DNA of 64,000 bases from Rhodococcus sp. HNM0563 (GTDB taxonomy: Bacteria > Actinomycetota > Actinomycetes > Mycobacteriales > Mycobacteriaceae), in the NCBI RefSeq assembly GCF_012726195.1, contig NZ_JAASAF010000009.1:1-64000 (forward strand), given 5' to 3'. The notes beneath the pieces were generated by a model. That model made no database searches, was not told the DNA's origin, and saw only the letters and a list, made by a program, of their open reading frames with translations. Numbering within the stretch: position 1 is the first letter of the stretch; each line of letters starts with the position of its first letter. Shown here one piece after another: positions 48,453 to 56,661 of the stretch. The position numbers and the translations under genes are program-made.

Positions 48453-50399
48453 TCACCCCTGATCGCGGTACCACTCGAGGAGTTCCGGAACGTCGATCGC
48501 GGTTCGCTCGACGGTCGCCGCGGTGTCGGCTCCCTGCAGGATCCGTTTGATCGGAACCTCGAGTTTCTTACCGGTTCGGGTATGCGGCACGCCTGGTGCG
48601 GCGAGGATCTCGTCCGGTACATGTCGGGGCGAGACCCGAGCCCGGAGTTCACCCCGGATCCGCTCGCGAAGAGCCTCGTCGAGGGTCACCCCGTCGGCGA
48701 GGACAACGAACAGGGGCATCCAGTATTCGCCGTCGGGCCGCTCGACTCCCAGCGCGAGCGCCTCGACTATCTCCGGTAAGGCTTCGACCACCTGATAGAT
48801 GTCGGCCGTACCGATCCGGACCCCGTGCCGATTCAGCGTCGCATCGGAACGCCCGTGCATCAGGGCAGAGCCGCGCTCGGTGATGGAGATCCAATCTCCG
48901 TGCCGCCACACACCCGGGTAGACGGAGAAGTACGCCTCGCGGAGCCTGGTGCCATCAGAATCGTTCCAGAACCGAACCGGCATCGACGGCATCGGCGCGG
49001 TGACCACGAGCTCGCCCACCTCGCCGCGCACGGGACGGCCCGCGGCGTCGAAGGCATCGACGGCGACGCCGAGGCACGGCACCGACAGCTCCCCCGGCCA
49101 CACCGGCACGGTCCGGACCGATCCGATGAACGCCGACACCACGTCGGTGCCGCCGGTGATGGACATGACCTGGACCCGCTCACCCGCGTTCTCGCCCAGC
49201 CACAGCGAGGATGTCGGCGGCAATGTCGAGCCGGTGACACCGACCCCGCGGAGAGCGGAGAGGTCGTGTTCTCGACGCGGGACGATGCCCGCTTTCATGC
49301 ACGCAAGGACGTAGCCGGGGCTCGTCCCGAAGACGGTGACGTGTTCGTCGGCCGCGATCCGCCACAGCCGGTCGACGTCCGGGTAGGACGGTGCTCCGTC
49401 GTAACAGACGATCGTGGCGCCGACCTGTAGTCCCGCCGCGAGGAAGTTCCACATCATCCAGCTCGGGCTCGTGTACCAGAAGAATGTGTCGCGGTGACCG
49501 ATGTCGAGATGCAGCGACAGTGCCTTGAGATGCTCGAGCAGCACTCCCCCGTGCCCGTGCACGATGCCCTTGGGCAGGCCTGTGGTGCCGGACGAGAACA
49601 CCGTCCACAGCGGGTGGTCGAACGGCACCGGGACGGGCTCGAGTTCATGTTCGCCTGCGGTTGCCTCTTCCCAGGTGAGAATGCCCGGGTCGAGCAAGGT
49701 GTCGCCGGAGGTCTCGCTGCGGGCGACGAGCACCGTCATCTCGAGGCCGGACATGTGTTCACGCAACCACGCGACCTCGGCGACCCGATCATGTCGACGG
49801 CCGTTGTACCGGTAGCCGTCCGCGGTGACGAGGACCTTCGGTTCGAGCTGGCCGAGCCGATCGAGCGCGCCGGGGGCGGCGTAGTCCTGCCCGCAGGCGG
49901 ACCACACGGCACCGATTGCTGCGGTGGCAAGCAGTGCAACGATCGCCTCGGGAATGTTGGGTAGATAGCCGACGACCCGGTCGCCTGCTGTGACCCCGCA
50001 CTCACGGAGTGTGGTTGCGAGGGCGGCGGTCTCCCGGTGCAATTGTGCCCAGCTCGTCTCTCGACGCTGTCCGTCCTCGTCGATGTGGACGATCGCCGGG
50101 CGATCCTCGCGAGCATTGCGGAAGACGTGCGCAGCGTAGTTCAGTCGGGCCCCGGGAAACCACACTGCTCCGGGCATCGTGGCATCGGCGAGTGCACGTC
50201 CGGGGTCGGTGCCCCCGCGGATGTCGAACCAGTCCCACACGGCCTGCCAGAACTCGCAGGAATGGTCGATCGACCACTGCCAGAGTGTGTCGTAGTCCGG
50301 CAGCTGCACGGCGTGTCGTCGTTCGACGAAGCGGCCGAATGCCGTCACCCTGGCTTCCGCGGAGTCCACCTCGGTGGGCACCCACTGTGGCCGGATCAT
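48453..50399 (-). CDS. aacS: Acetoacetyl-CoA synthetase (acetoacetate--CoA ligase)
   Basis: ANL-superfamily ligase of 648 residues, the usual length of the family, that activates acetoacetate to acetoacetyl-CoA with ATP. It has the AMP-binding P-loop FSSGTTGLPKGIVHGHGG, an ACS-like N-terminal cap (DYDTLWQWSIDH, FPGARLNYA), the ITGGTD core and a C-terminal lysine motif (HTRTGKKLEVPIKR). The start at ATG 50,399 was chosen because GGAGGTGA lies just upstream and homology begins at MIRPQW. A longer frame to 50,582 exists but overlaps the CitE-like gene and has no ribosome site. The gene starts 5 bp after the CitE-like stop, so translation is probably coupled. Together they would turn a hydroxyacyl-CoA cleavage product back into acetoacetyl-CoA, entering beta-oxidation or leucine/ketone-body use. 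Confidence 0.9.
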   Translation of the reverse strand: MIRPQWVPTEVDSAEARVTAFGRFVERRHAVQLPDYDTLWQWSIDHSCEFWQAVWDWFDIRGGTDPGRALADATMPGAVWFPGARLNYAAHVFRNAREDRPAIVHIDEDGQRRETSWAQLHRETAALATTLRECGVTAGDRVVGYLPNIPEAIVALLATAAIGAVWSACGQDYAAPGALDRLGQLEPKVLVTADGYRYNGRRHDRVAEVAWLREHMSGLEMTVLVARSETSGDTLLDPGILTWEEATAGEHELEPVPVPFDHPLWTVFSSGTTGLPKGIVHGHGGVLLEHLKALSLHLDIGHRDTFFWYTSPSWMMWNFLAAGLQVGATIVCYDGAPSYPDVDRLWRIAADEHVTVFGTSPGYVLACMKAGIVPRREHDLSALRGVGVTGSTLPPTSSLWLGENAGERVQVMSITGGTDVVSAFIGSVRTVPVWPGELSVPCLGVAVDAFDAAGRPVRGEVGELVVTAPMPSMPVRFWNDSDGTRLREAYFSVYPGVWRHGDWISITERGSALMHGRSDATLNRHGVRIGTADIYQVVEALPEIVEALALGVERPDGEYWMPLFVVLADGVTLDEALRERIRGELRARVSPRHVPDEILAAPGVPHTRTGKKLEVPIKRILQGADTAATVERTAIDVPELLEWYRDQG

Positions 50400-50404
50400 C
50401 ACCG

Positions 50405-51265
50405 TCACCTCCGTTCCGGCTCGACCTCGGTACGATCCGATCGGTAATCGTTGGCGCGGGCCTCCACCGATCGATGAAGGATCTGTTCGGCGTGACGTAG
50501 CACGGGCGCGTCCACCATCTGCCCCTCGAACCGGAATGCGCCTCGCGACTCGGGTACGGCCGCGAGGACTCTGCGAGCCCACTCGACAGACTCACTGCTC
50601 GGCGCATATGCGGCGCGGATGACGCCCACCTGATCGGGGTGGATCGCGACCTTCGCATCGAAACCGACGGCGGCCGCATCGAGAGTCTCGCTGCGGAGTC
50701 CGGAATGGTCCCCGATGTCGGGATGGGCAGCGTCCAGTGCCCAGCGGCCGTACGCCTTGGCCGCGAGCAACACCGAGGACCTGACATGCTTTGCGACGTC
50801 GCGGTAGGTGCCGTCCGCGTGCCGGATGCTCTGTCCGCCGAGCGCGACGGCAAGCCCCTCTGCACCCCACATGACACCGATGGTGCCCATCGCCAGAGCG
50901 ATCTCGGCGACCGCGAGTACGCCGCGTGGCGAATCGACGAGCGCGACCACCTCGAGCGGGGCAAGCGCCGTTACCTGCTCTGGTGATTCGCATCGTGCGA
51001 GCATCACCCGGGTGTACGGGGTGTCGGCGAGGGCGCGAAGGTCGCGGTGATGCTCATCGGTGCCGGACGGACCGACTCGGATGACCGTGCGCGCCGGATC
51101 GAGCGACCGGTCGAGAAGGGACCGGCGAGCGTAGTCCTTGTCGGCGGGTGCAACCGAGTCGTCGAGATCCAGGACGACGACATCTGCGGTCGCGGCGGCC
51201 TTGCCGTAGCGCTCGGGCCGATCTGCCGGGCAGAACAACCACGCCGGTCCCGGAATCACGCTCAT
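50405..51265 (-). CDS. CitE-like HpcH/HpaI-family acyl-CoA lyase
   Basis: A 286-residue TIM-barrel lyase of the citrate-lyase-beta-like family. Visible signatures are WLFCPADRPERYGKA, VVVLDLDDSVAPADK, TVIRVGPSG, ALVDSPRGVLA, MWGAEGLA and FDAKVAIHPDQV. The Glu and Asp residues of the metal site are in these. Free-standing CitE-like proteins split beta-hydroxyacyl-CoAs such as citramalyl-, malyl- or HMG-CoA; the Mycobacterium tuberculosis relative acts on (R)-HMG-CoA. Coupling to acetoacetyl-CoA synthetase favours a substrate that yields acetoacetate, which is my inference. The start is ATG 51,265 with AGGAGG 8 nt upstream. An earlier in-frame start at 51,331 lacks support. Confidence 0.85.
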   Translation of the reverse strand: MSVIPGPAWLFCPADRPERYGKAAATADVVVLDLDDSVAPADKDYARRSLLDRSLDPARTVIRVGPSGTDEHHRDLRALADTPYTRVMLARCESPEQVTALAPLEVVALVDSPRGVLAVAEIALAMGTIGVMWGAEGLAVALGGQSIRHADGTYRDVAKHVRSSVLLAAKAYGRWALDAAHPDIGDHSGLRSETLDAAAVGFDAKVAIHPDQVGVIRAAYAPSSESVEWARRVLAAVPESRGAFRFEGQMVDAPVLRHAEQILHRSVEARANDYRSDRTEVEPERR

Positions 51266-51361
51266 GTGGTCGACCTCCTCGTGCACGGTTCGTCCACTTC
51301 CGATCATCCCGCGCCCGGCCTGTCCGGTCACCGTTTCGTCGCGAGTGATGGAACGACCGAT

Positions 51362-51385
51362 GGCCCCGCCCGAAAGGGCGAGGCC
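51362..51385 (-). terminator. Hairpin after the GlsB-like gene
   Basis: Ten-base arms (GGCCCCGCCC and GGGCGAGGCC, one mismatch) around a GAAA loop, 30 bp after the GlsB-like stop. No U-run follows, the I-shaped form common in actinobacteria. Confidence 0.6.
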
Positions 51386-51414
51386 ATCGGCTCGATGTTG
51401 TCAGGAGTAGTGGC

Positions 51415-51684
51415 TCAACTCTTCGCCCTGGTCATCGATGTGTAGAGCAGAGTCAGGACGACTGCGGCCGCGATACTGATGATCCACCGGATCCAGTCGA
51501 TTCCGCCGGTGTCCGTGTTGCCTTCGGATGCGATCATGCCCCAGACCCAGTAACCGATCAAGGCACCGACGATGCCGATGATGATGGTGATGATCCAACC
51601 CATGGCCTGCTTGCCCGGGATCACGAGTCGGGCCAGCACACCGATGACCGCACCGAAGATGATGGTGCCGATGATTTCTCCCAT
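51415..51684 (-). CDS. GlsB/YeaQ/YmgE-family (transglycosylase-associated) membrane protein
   Basis: An 89-residue protein with three membrane segments. It opens with the family's typical MGEIIGTIIFGAVIGVLARL, followed by PGKQAMGW and a second glycine-rich helix (IGIVGALIGYWVWG). Members are widespread small inner-membrane proteins often linked to stress. The molecular role is not known. The ATG at 51,684 follows GAGGAGCTCCCG. The gene stands alone, with a hairpin after its stop. Longer frames upstream have no support. Confidence 0.88.
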   Translation of the reverse strand: MGEIIGTIIFGAVIGVLARLVIPGKQAMGWIITIIIGIVGALIGYWVWGMIASEGNTDTGGIDWIRWIISIAAAVVLTLLYTSMTRAKS

Positions 51685-51806
51685 CGGGAGCTCCTCTCGT
51701 AAACGATCTTGCCGCGACGAACTGTATGCCAGTTTGTTCTCCCCGGGTGGTTCTACGAGTGAAATTCCGGAAATCGTCCACCGAACGTTGCGCGGCCGGA
51801 GTCCGT

Positions 51807-52919
51807 TCACGATGCGTGGACGATCACTCCACGCAGGTTCTTGCCGTCGCGCAGGTCCTGGTAGCCCTGATTGACTTCTTCGAGGGTGTATCGGGTGGTG
51901 ATCAACTCGTCGAGTTTCAGTTGTCCCGCGTCGTAGAGGCGCAGCAGCCGCACGATGTCGTACTGCGGGTTGGCGGATCCGAACAGCGAGCCCTTGATGG
52001 TTTTCTGGAACAGTGTCAGATCGGTGCCCGACACGTGGACGGTCAGCTTCTCGGGGTTCGCCAAGCCGGTGATCACGACGGTGCCGCCCTTGCCGATGAC
52101 CGCCGTCGCCGCTGACACGACTTCCTCGTCGACCGTGCCCACCAGGATCAGCGCAGCGTCGGCACCCTGTCCCCAACTCAACTCGTTGACCTTTTCCGCA
52201 GCTTCCGCCGCGGTCGCGAACGCGTGGGTGGCTCCGAATTTCAGCGCCGCGTCGCGCTTCATCTCGACGGGGTCGACCACCACGACGTACTTCGCTCCTG
52301 CATGGACCGCGCCTTGGACGGCATTGATCCCCAGACCGCCGATGCCGTAGATGACGACGATGTCGCCGGCACGCACGTCACCCGAATACACCGCAGTGCC
52401 CCACCCGGACGGCACACCGCAACCGACGAGCACTGCCGTCTCGAGTGGGAGCCAATCGTCGACCTTGACCACCGAGTGCTGCGAGATCGTAGCCCGCTCG
52501 GCGAACGTACCCAGCATGCACATGGCACCGAAATCGGTTCCGCCCGAATGGAAGCGAAAGGATCCGTCCGGCATGCATCCCTCGAGGATGGTGGCACCCA
52601 TATCGCACAGGTTCTGACGACCCGTGGAACAGTATCGGCACGTTCCGCAGTTGGGAATGAAGCTGCACACCACGTGGTCTCCGGGCTTGACCTTGGTGAC
52701 GCCGGGTCCGACCTCCTCGATGATGCCGGATCCTTCGTGACCGCCGACGATCGGATAGCGCGGTGGGAGGTCTCCATCGGTCAGATGCAGATCGGAGTGG
52801 CACAGGCCCGCAGCGGTGTACTTGATCAGGACCTCGCCTGGGCCGGGCCCGTCGAGTTCGAGCTCCATCAGTTCGAACGGCTTGCCCGCTTCGAGCAGTA
52901 CTGCGGCTTTGGTCTTCAT
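51807..52919 (-). CDS. NDMA-dependent (nicotinoprotein) zinc alcohol dehydrogenase
   Basis: A 370-residue medium-chain Zn alcohol dehydrogenase. The catalytic zinc site is GLCHSDLH plus GGHEGSG. The structural zinc lobe is CGTCRYCSTGRQNLC, with four Cys. The dinucleotide fold is GIGGLGINAVQGA. It most resembles the NDMA-dependent group, which keeps NAD(H) tightly bound and re-oxidises it with another electron carrier. In actinobacteria this carrier is thought to be mycofactocin. ATG 52,919 follows GGAGGACGAG. It lies 61 bp after the aldehyde dehydrogenase remnant, so it once formed an alcohol-to-acid pair and now lacks a working partner at this site. A CRP-like site precedes the remnant. Confidence 0.9.
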   Translation of the reverse strand: MKTKAAVLLEAGKPFELMELELDGPGPGEVLIKYTAAGLCHSDLHLTDGDLPPRYPIVGGHEGSGIIEEVGPGVTKVKPGDHVVCSFIPNCGTCRYCSTGRQNLCDMGATILEGCMPDGSFRFHSGGTDFGAMCMLGTFAERATISQHSVVKVDDWLPLETAVLVGCGVPSGWGTAVYSGDVRAGDIVVIYGIGGLGINAVQGAVHAGAKYVVVVDPVEMKRDAALKFGATHAFATAAEAAEKVNELSWGQGADAALILVGTVDEEVVSAATAVIGKGGTVVITGLANPEKLTVHVSGTDLTLFQKTIKGSLFGSANPQYDIVRLLRLYDAGQLKLDELITTRYTLEEVNQGYQDLRDGKNLRGVIVHAS

Positions 52920-52980
52920 CTCGTCCTCCGTTGTCTCGCTGTTGTCTCAACACGTGTGGGATTCGAGGCGCGTGCGGGGT

Positions 52981-53223
52981 TCAGAGCGCAATATTCACAG
53001 CGTTGGTCTGCGTGTAGAGGTCGATCGCGCTCGCGCCGAGTTCGCTACCCCAGCCCGACTGCTTGAACCCACCGAAGGGCATGGCGGTGTCGAAGCCGTT
53101 GCACTGAGCGAACACACGACCCGACGCAGCATCGACGAACTCGCCGCCGATATAGAGACGTCGGGTTGCGGAAAGAAACTCTCGGAGCCGCGGAGCGACG
53201 GTGTATCCGGCCACGGTAGTCAT
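52981..53223 (-). pseudogene. Aldehyde dehydrogenase remnant with large in-frame internal deletion
   Basis: Eighty codons. Residues 1-40 are a clear aldehyde dehydrogenase N-terminus (LYIGGEFVDAASGRVF). From residue 41 the sequence jumps to the extreme C-terminus (FDTAMPFGGFKQSGWGSELG, then YTQTNAVNIAL). About 400 residues normally lie between, including the NAD site, the catalytic Cys and the general-base Glu, and all are missing. The frame is kept across the junction, and the start codon (ATG 53,223, GGAGG upstream) and stop are intact. It cannot be an active dehydrogenase. A complete aldehyde dehydrogenase is present at 60,237-61,760. A sequencing or assembly collapse is a less likely explanation but should be excluded. 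Confidence 0.88.
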
Positions 53224-53241
53224 ACGAACCTCCAGAAGTAG

Positions 53242-53257
53242 TGTGACACGAGTCACG
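53242..53257. promoter_or_regulatory. CRP/GlxR-like site upstream of the dehydrogenase pair
   Basis: TGTGACACGAGTCACG, nine of ten matches to TGTGA-N6-TCACA, 19 bp before the remnant's start codon. An inner perfect GTGAC/GTCAC palindrome is included. At this distance it would overlap the promoter or leader. The regulator is inferred. Confidence 0.5.
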
Positions 53258-53326
53258 CTCCTCTGGATCGGCGTCTCCGAACTGCCGAATGCATACTTAC
53301 CCAGCCCATCGCGCGCGCAACGGGGT

Positions 53327-54985
53327 TCACGTCCGATCGACCTCCCCGAGAAGCGCGACCGACACCTCACGCATTTCGACCTTGCGGATCTTGCCGGTGA
53401 CCGTCATGGGGAACTCGTCGACGATGTGGACATAACGCGGGATCTTGTAGTGCGCGAGTTTGCCGGTGCAGAATTCGCGCAGCGCGTCGGCGTCGAGTTC
53501 GTCAGCCCCCTCGCGTAGGCGTACCCACACCATCAGTTCCTCGCCGTACTTCGCGTCCGGAACGCCCACGACCTGGGCGTCGAGGATGTCGGGGTGTGTG
53601 TAGAGGAATTCTTCGATCTCGCGCGGATAGATGTTCTCGCCGCCGCGGATCACCATGTCCTTGATCCGCCCGGTCACCGAGACGTACCCGTCGGAGTCCA
53701 TCACACCGATATCACCCGTGTGCATCCAGCGCGCCGCATCGATGGCTTCGGCAGTTTTCTCCGCCTGCTCCCAATACCCCAGCATCACCGAATACCCGCG
53801 TGTGCACAGCTCACCTGGCTCACCGCGCGGCACGGTGAGTCCGGTCGCGGGATCGACGATCTTGACCTCGATGTGCGGTCCGACCCTCCCGACAGTGGAC
53901 ACGCGCTGCTCGATGGTGTCGTCGCTGCGGGTCTGCAGCGACACCGGCGACGTCTCGGTCATCCCGTAACAGATGGACACCTCGCTCATGCCCATTCGCT
54001 CCATGACCTGCTTCATCACCTCGGTCGGACACGGCGAGCCTGCCATGATGCCGGTGCGCAGGGAGGACAGATCGACGGCGCCGAAGGACGGGTCGGCGAG
54101 TTCTGCGATGAACATCGTCGGCACGCCATACAGCGACGTGCAGCGTTCTTCGGCGACGGCCGCGAGGGTGGCGGCCGGATCGAACGCCGGTGCGGGAATC
54201 ACCATCGTCGCACCGTGACTCGTGCACGCGAGATTGCCCATGACCATGCCGAAGCAATGGTAGAACGGCACGGGGATGCACACTTTGTCCTGCTCGGTGT
54301 AGTGGCACAGCTCCCCGACGAAGAACCCGTTGTTGAGAATGTTGTGGTGGCTGAGAGTTGCACCCTTGGGAAATCCGGTGGTTCCGGACGTGTACTGAAT
54401 GTTGATCGCGTCGTCGGGTGACAGTTCCGTCCGGGCTGCATCGAGCGGCGACCGATCGCTTTCCAGCGCTGCCCGACCCGCGGCCACGAGCTCGTCCCAC
54501 TCCGGACGGCCGATCAGTACGACCTGCTCGAGGTCGGGGCACTCACCGCGCACCTGATCGATCATCGCGGCGTAGTCGGAGGTCTTGAACTCCGGTGCGG
54601 AGATCAGCATCCGGATACCTGCCTGCGCGAGCACGTACTGCAGTTCGTGCGAGCGATACGCGGGATTGATGTTGACGAGCACGGCGCCGATCTTGGCGGT
54701 GGCATACTGCACGAACGTCCATTCGGCACAGTTGGGCGCCCAGATTCCCACACGGTCACCTTTGCCGATTCCCGCACGCAGCAGTCCGAGCGCCAGGGCG
54801 TCGATCTCGACAGCCAACTCGGAGTACGTCCAGCGCCGGCCTGTGGCTCGTTCTACGAGTGCGTCACGGTCGCCGTGCCGTGCAACCGTCCGGTCGAAAT
54901 TGTCGCCGATGGTGTCGCCCAGCAGCGGGACATCCCATGCCCCGGAGTCGTAGCTGGGCAGTGCGGGGGTAGCGATACCGGTCAT
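53327..54985 (-). CDS. FadD-like medium/long-chain acyl-CoA synthetase (AMP-binding)
   Basis: A 552-residue ANL ligase that forms an acyl-adenylate and then an acyl-CoA. The motifs are in order: [18 protein letters not shown] (P-loop), [35 protein letters not shown] and the C-terminal lysine region [11 protein letters not shown]. The ribosome site AGGAG lies before ATG 54,985. An upstream in-frame start at 55,036 has no ribosome site. It sits alone between the tandem palindromes at 55,088-55,124 and the CRP-like site region. Substrate chain length cannot be read from the sequence. There is no carrier protein nearby to tie it to the NRPS, although it could in principle supply an acyl group. 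Confidence 0.88.
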   Translation of the reverse strand: MTGIATPALPSYDSGAWDVPLLGDTIGDNFDRTVARHGDRDALVERATGRRWTYSELAVEIDALALGLLRAGIGKGDRVGIWAPNCAEWTFVQYATAKIGAVLVNINPAYRSHELQYVLAQAGIRMLISAPEFKTSDYAAMIDQVRGECPDLEQVVLIGRPEWDELVAAGRAALESDRSPLDAARTELSPDDAINIQYTSGTTGFPKGATLSHHNILNNGFFVGELCHYTEQDKVCIPVPFYHCFGMVMGNLACTSHGATMVIPAPAFDPAATLAAVAEERCTSLYGVPTMFIAELADPSFGAVDLSSLRTGIMAGSPCPTEVMKQVMERMGMSEVSICYGMTETSPVSLQTRSDDTIEQRVSTVGRVGPHIEVKIVDPATGLTVPRGEPGELCTRGYSVMLGYWEQAEKTAEAIDAARWMHTGDIGVMDSDGYVSVTGRIKDMVIRGGENIYPREIEEFLYTHPDILDAQVVGVPDAKYGEELMVWVRLREGADELDADALREFCTGKLAHYKIPRYVHIVDEFPMTVTGKIRKVEMREVSVALLGEVDRT

Positions 54986-55087
54986 GATCAATCTCCTGCG
55001 GTGGGCGCGGCCGGACAGACGAGTTCTTTTCACCATCCTCGTCTTCTCGTGGCCGCAGATGTGCGGATTCTGGACAGCTGCCGACGA

Positions 55088-55124
55088 CGGAAGGCGCCTT
55101 CCGTAGGTATTGGAAGGCGCCTTC
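55088..55124. terminator. Tandem self-complementary palindromes after the MFS gene
   Basis: CGGAAGGCGCCTTCCG (55,088-55,103) and GAAGGCGCCTTC (55,113-55,124) are each perfect palindromes and almost copies of each other. They can fold alone or pair into one long hairpin with a 9-10-nt loop, starting 3 bp past the transporter stop. This suits a strong terminator working in both directions. Confidence 0.65.
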
Positions 55125-55126
55125 TT

Positions 55127-56512
55127 CTAGAGCGCTCGGTCGCGGGTCTCGACGAGAGCCGCGGTGCAGACGAAGCTCACGAGACCGATCACCATGAGCA
55201 TGACGCCGATCGCGATGCCGCCGTACGCAGCCGCGAGCGGGGCGGCGATCATCGGCGGGATGGCGCCGCCGAGCACACCGGCGAGGTTGTACCCGAGACC
55301 CGCGCCGGTGTAGCGGTACCGGGTGTGAAACATCTCGGGCAGCAGCGCACCGCATGGGCCGTAGGCGATACCGAAGATCGCGAGGGTGACCATCATGCCT
55401 ACGACGAACGCGACCGGAGAGCCCGTGTCGAGCAGTGGGAACAACGCGAGTGCCCAGACAACGGAGAAGCCGCACGACACCATGATCACGCGCCTCCGGC
55501 CGAATCGGTCGGAGTAGAGCGCGGACAGTACGATCGCCGCACCGAAGACCAGCGATGATGCGATTCCCACCGTGAGAACGAACGGCCGGTCGAAGCCGAG
55601 CGTCGACGTCGCGTAACTGGTGAGGTAGGCGGTGCCCATGTAGAAGAACGCAAACATGATCGCGAGAGCACCGGCCGAGAGAAGGATTTCCTTCGTCTGG
55701 TGGCGCAGTGCGTCCAGGAAGGGCAGGGAGCGCTTCTGCTCGGGCGCGGCGGCGCGTGCTTCTGTCTCGGCGCGGAACACCGGTGTCTCCTCGATCGCGA
55801 GGCGCATGTACAGGCCGATCGCAACGAGAACGATGCTGAACAGGAACGGGATCCGCCACCCGTAGGTGAGGAACGCCTCGTTGGTGTCGCCCAACGCGAG
55901 ACCTGTGAAAAGGAAGGTTCCGCTCGAGAGCGCGAACGCGATAGCCGGACCGAGCTGCGGGAACATCGCGTAGAGACCGCGTTTGCCGGGCGGGGCATAT
56001 TCGGCGGTCAGCAGTGTGGCACCTGCCCATTCACCACCGACCGCGAAACCCTGAGCGAATCGGAGAAGCACCAGGATGATCGGAGCCGCGACACCGATGG
56101 TGTCGGCGCCGGGCAGAAGGCCGATGAGCAGCGTCGCGATGCCCATGAGGAGAAGGGTCGAGACGAGCGTCTTCTTGCGGCCGATGCGGTCGCCGAAGTG
56201 ACCGAAGAGCATCGCTCCGACAGGGCGGGCGACGAACGCGACCGCGAAGGTCGCGAACGACGCGACCGTTCCCGCGGTGGCACCGAGCGCGGGGAAGAAA
56301 ACCGTGGGGAATACGAGCGCTGCGGCGGTGCCGTAGATGAAGAAGTCGTAGAACTCGATCGTCGTGCCGATGCAGCTCGCAATCGCGACACGACGTATAC
56401 CCGGCCCTCCCCCGTTACCGGTTGGTGCGGTGGCAGTGGGACCGGGATGACCGGCCTCCACCGCCTGTTCCGCTGAGGGCTCGCCCGCCCCGGGTGTCGA
56501 CACAGTGGTCAC
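55127..56512 (-). CDS. MFS transporter, metabolite:H+ symporter (MHS) type
   Basis: A 461-residue, 12-segment transporter with the MHS opening GTTIEFYDFFIYG, the loop signature GHFGDRIGRKK between helices 2 and 3, a cytoplasmic repeat DRFGRRR after helix 8, and FAQGFAVGGEWAG. Relatives (ShiA, ProP, KgtP and CitA types) import small carboxylates or betaines with protons. The substrate here is not evident. The first 40 residues are a Pro/Gly/Ala-rich tail before helix 1. The start is GTG at 56,512 with GGAGG upstream. A perfect CRP-like site lies about 110 bp upstream, so catabolite-type control is likely. It is flanked by hairpins and appears to be a single-gene unit. Confidence 0.88.
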   Translation of the reverse strand: MTTVSTPGAGEPSAEQAVEAGHPGPTATAPTGNGGGPGIRRVAIASCIGTTIEFYDFFIYGTAAALVFPTVFFPALGATAGTVASFATFAVAFVARPVGAMLFGHFGDRIGRKKTLVSTLLLMGIATLLIGLLPGADTIGVAAPIILVLLRFAQGFAVGGEWAGATLLTAEYAPPGKRGLYAMFPQLGPAIAFALSSGTFLFTGLALGDTNEAFLTYGWRIPFLFSIVLVAIGLYMRLAIEETPVFRAETEARAAAPEQKRSLPFLDALRHQTKEILLSAGALAIMFAFFYMGTAYLTSYATSTLGFDRPFVLTVGIASSLVFGAAIVLSALYSDRFGRRRVIMVSCGFSVVWALALFPLLDTGSPVAFVVGMMVTLAIFGIAYGPCGALLPEMFHTRYRYTGAGLGYNLAGVLGGAIPPMIAAPLAAAYGGIAIGVMLMVIGLVSFVCTAALVETRDRAL

Positions 56513-56599
56513 GTGGATCCTCCGTTGTCCGTCCTGACCGCGGTCGGCTACGTCGCCGCGGATTGGGAGGAAAACTAGTGATCCGCCTCACCCCCACAC

Positions 56600-56617
56600 C
56601 ACCCCCGAAAAGGGGTG
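56600..56617 (-). terminator. Small hairpin after the winged-helix gene
   Basis: Six-base arms CACCCC and GGGGTG with a 6-nt loop, 45 bp past the stop at 56,662. This is a modest terminator candidate and lies just beside the CRP-like site. Confidence 0.45.
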
Positions 56618-56619
56618 AC

Positions 56620-56635
56620 TGTGAAAAGCGTCACA
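56620..56635. promoter_or_regulatory. Perfect CRP/GlxR-type site upstream of the MFS transporter
   Basis: TGTGAAAAGCGTCACA matches TGTGA-N6-TCACA at all ten defined positions. It sits 108 bp before the GTG start of the transporter, a normal place for an activator, and past the stop of the preceding gene. Binding by a cAMP-receptor homologue is inferred. Confidence 0.62.
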
Positions 56636-56661
56636 TAGTGAGTCGAACGAACGATCTCCGG

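Noticed and set aside
50400-50582. Longer N-terminus for acetoacetyl-CoA synthetase
   Set aside because: The extension is Arg-rich, overlaps the CitE-like gene and has no ribosome site. Family similarity begins at 50,399.
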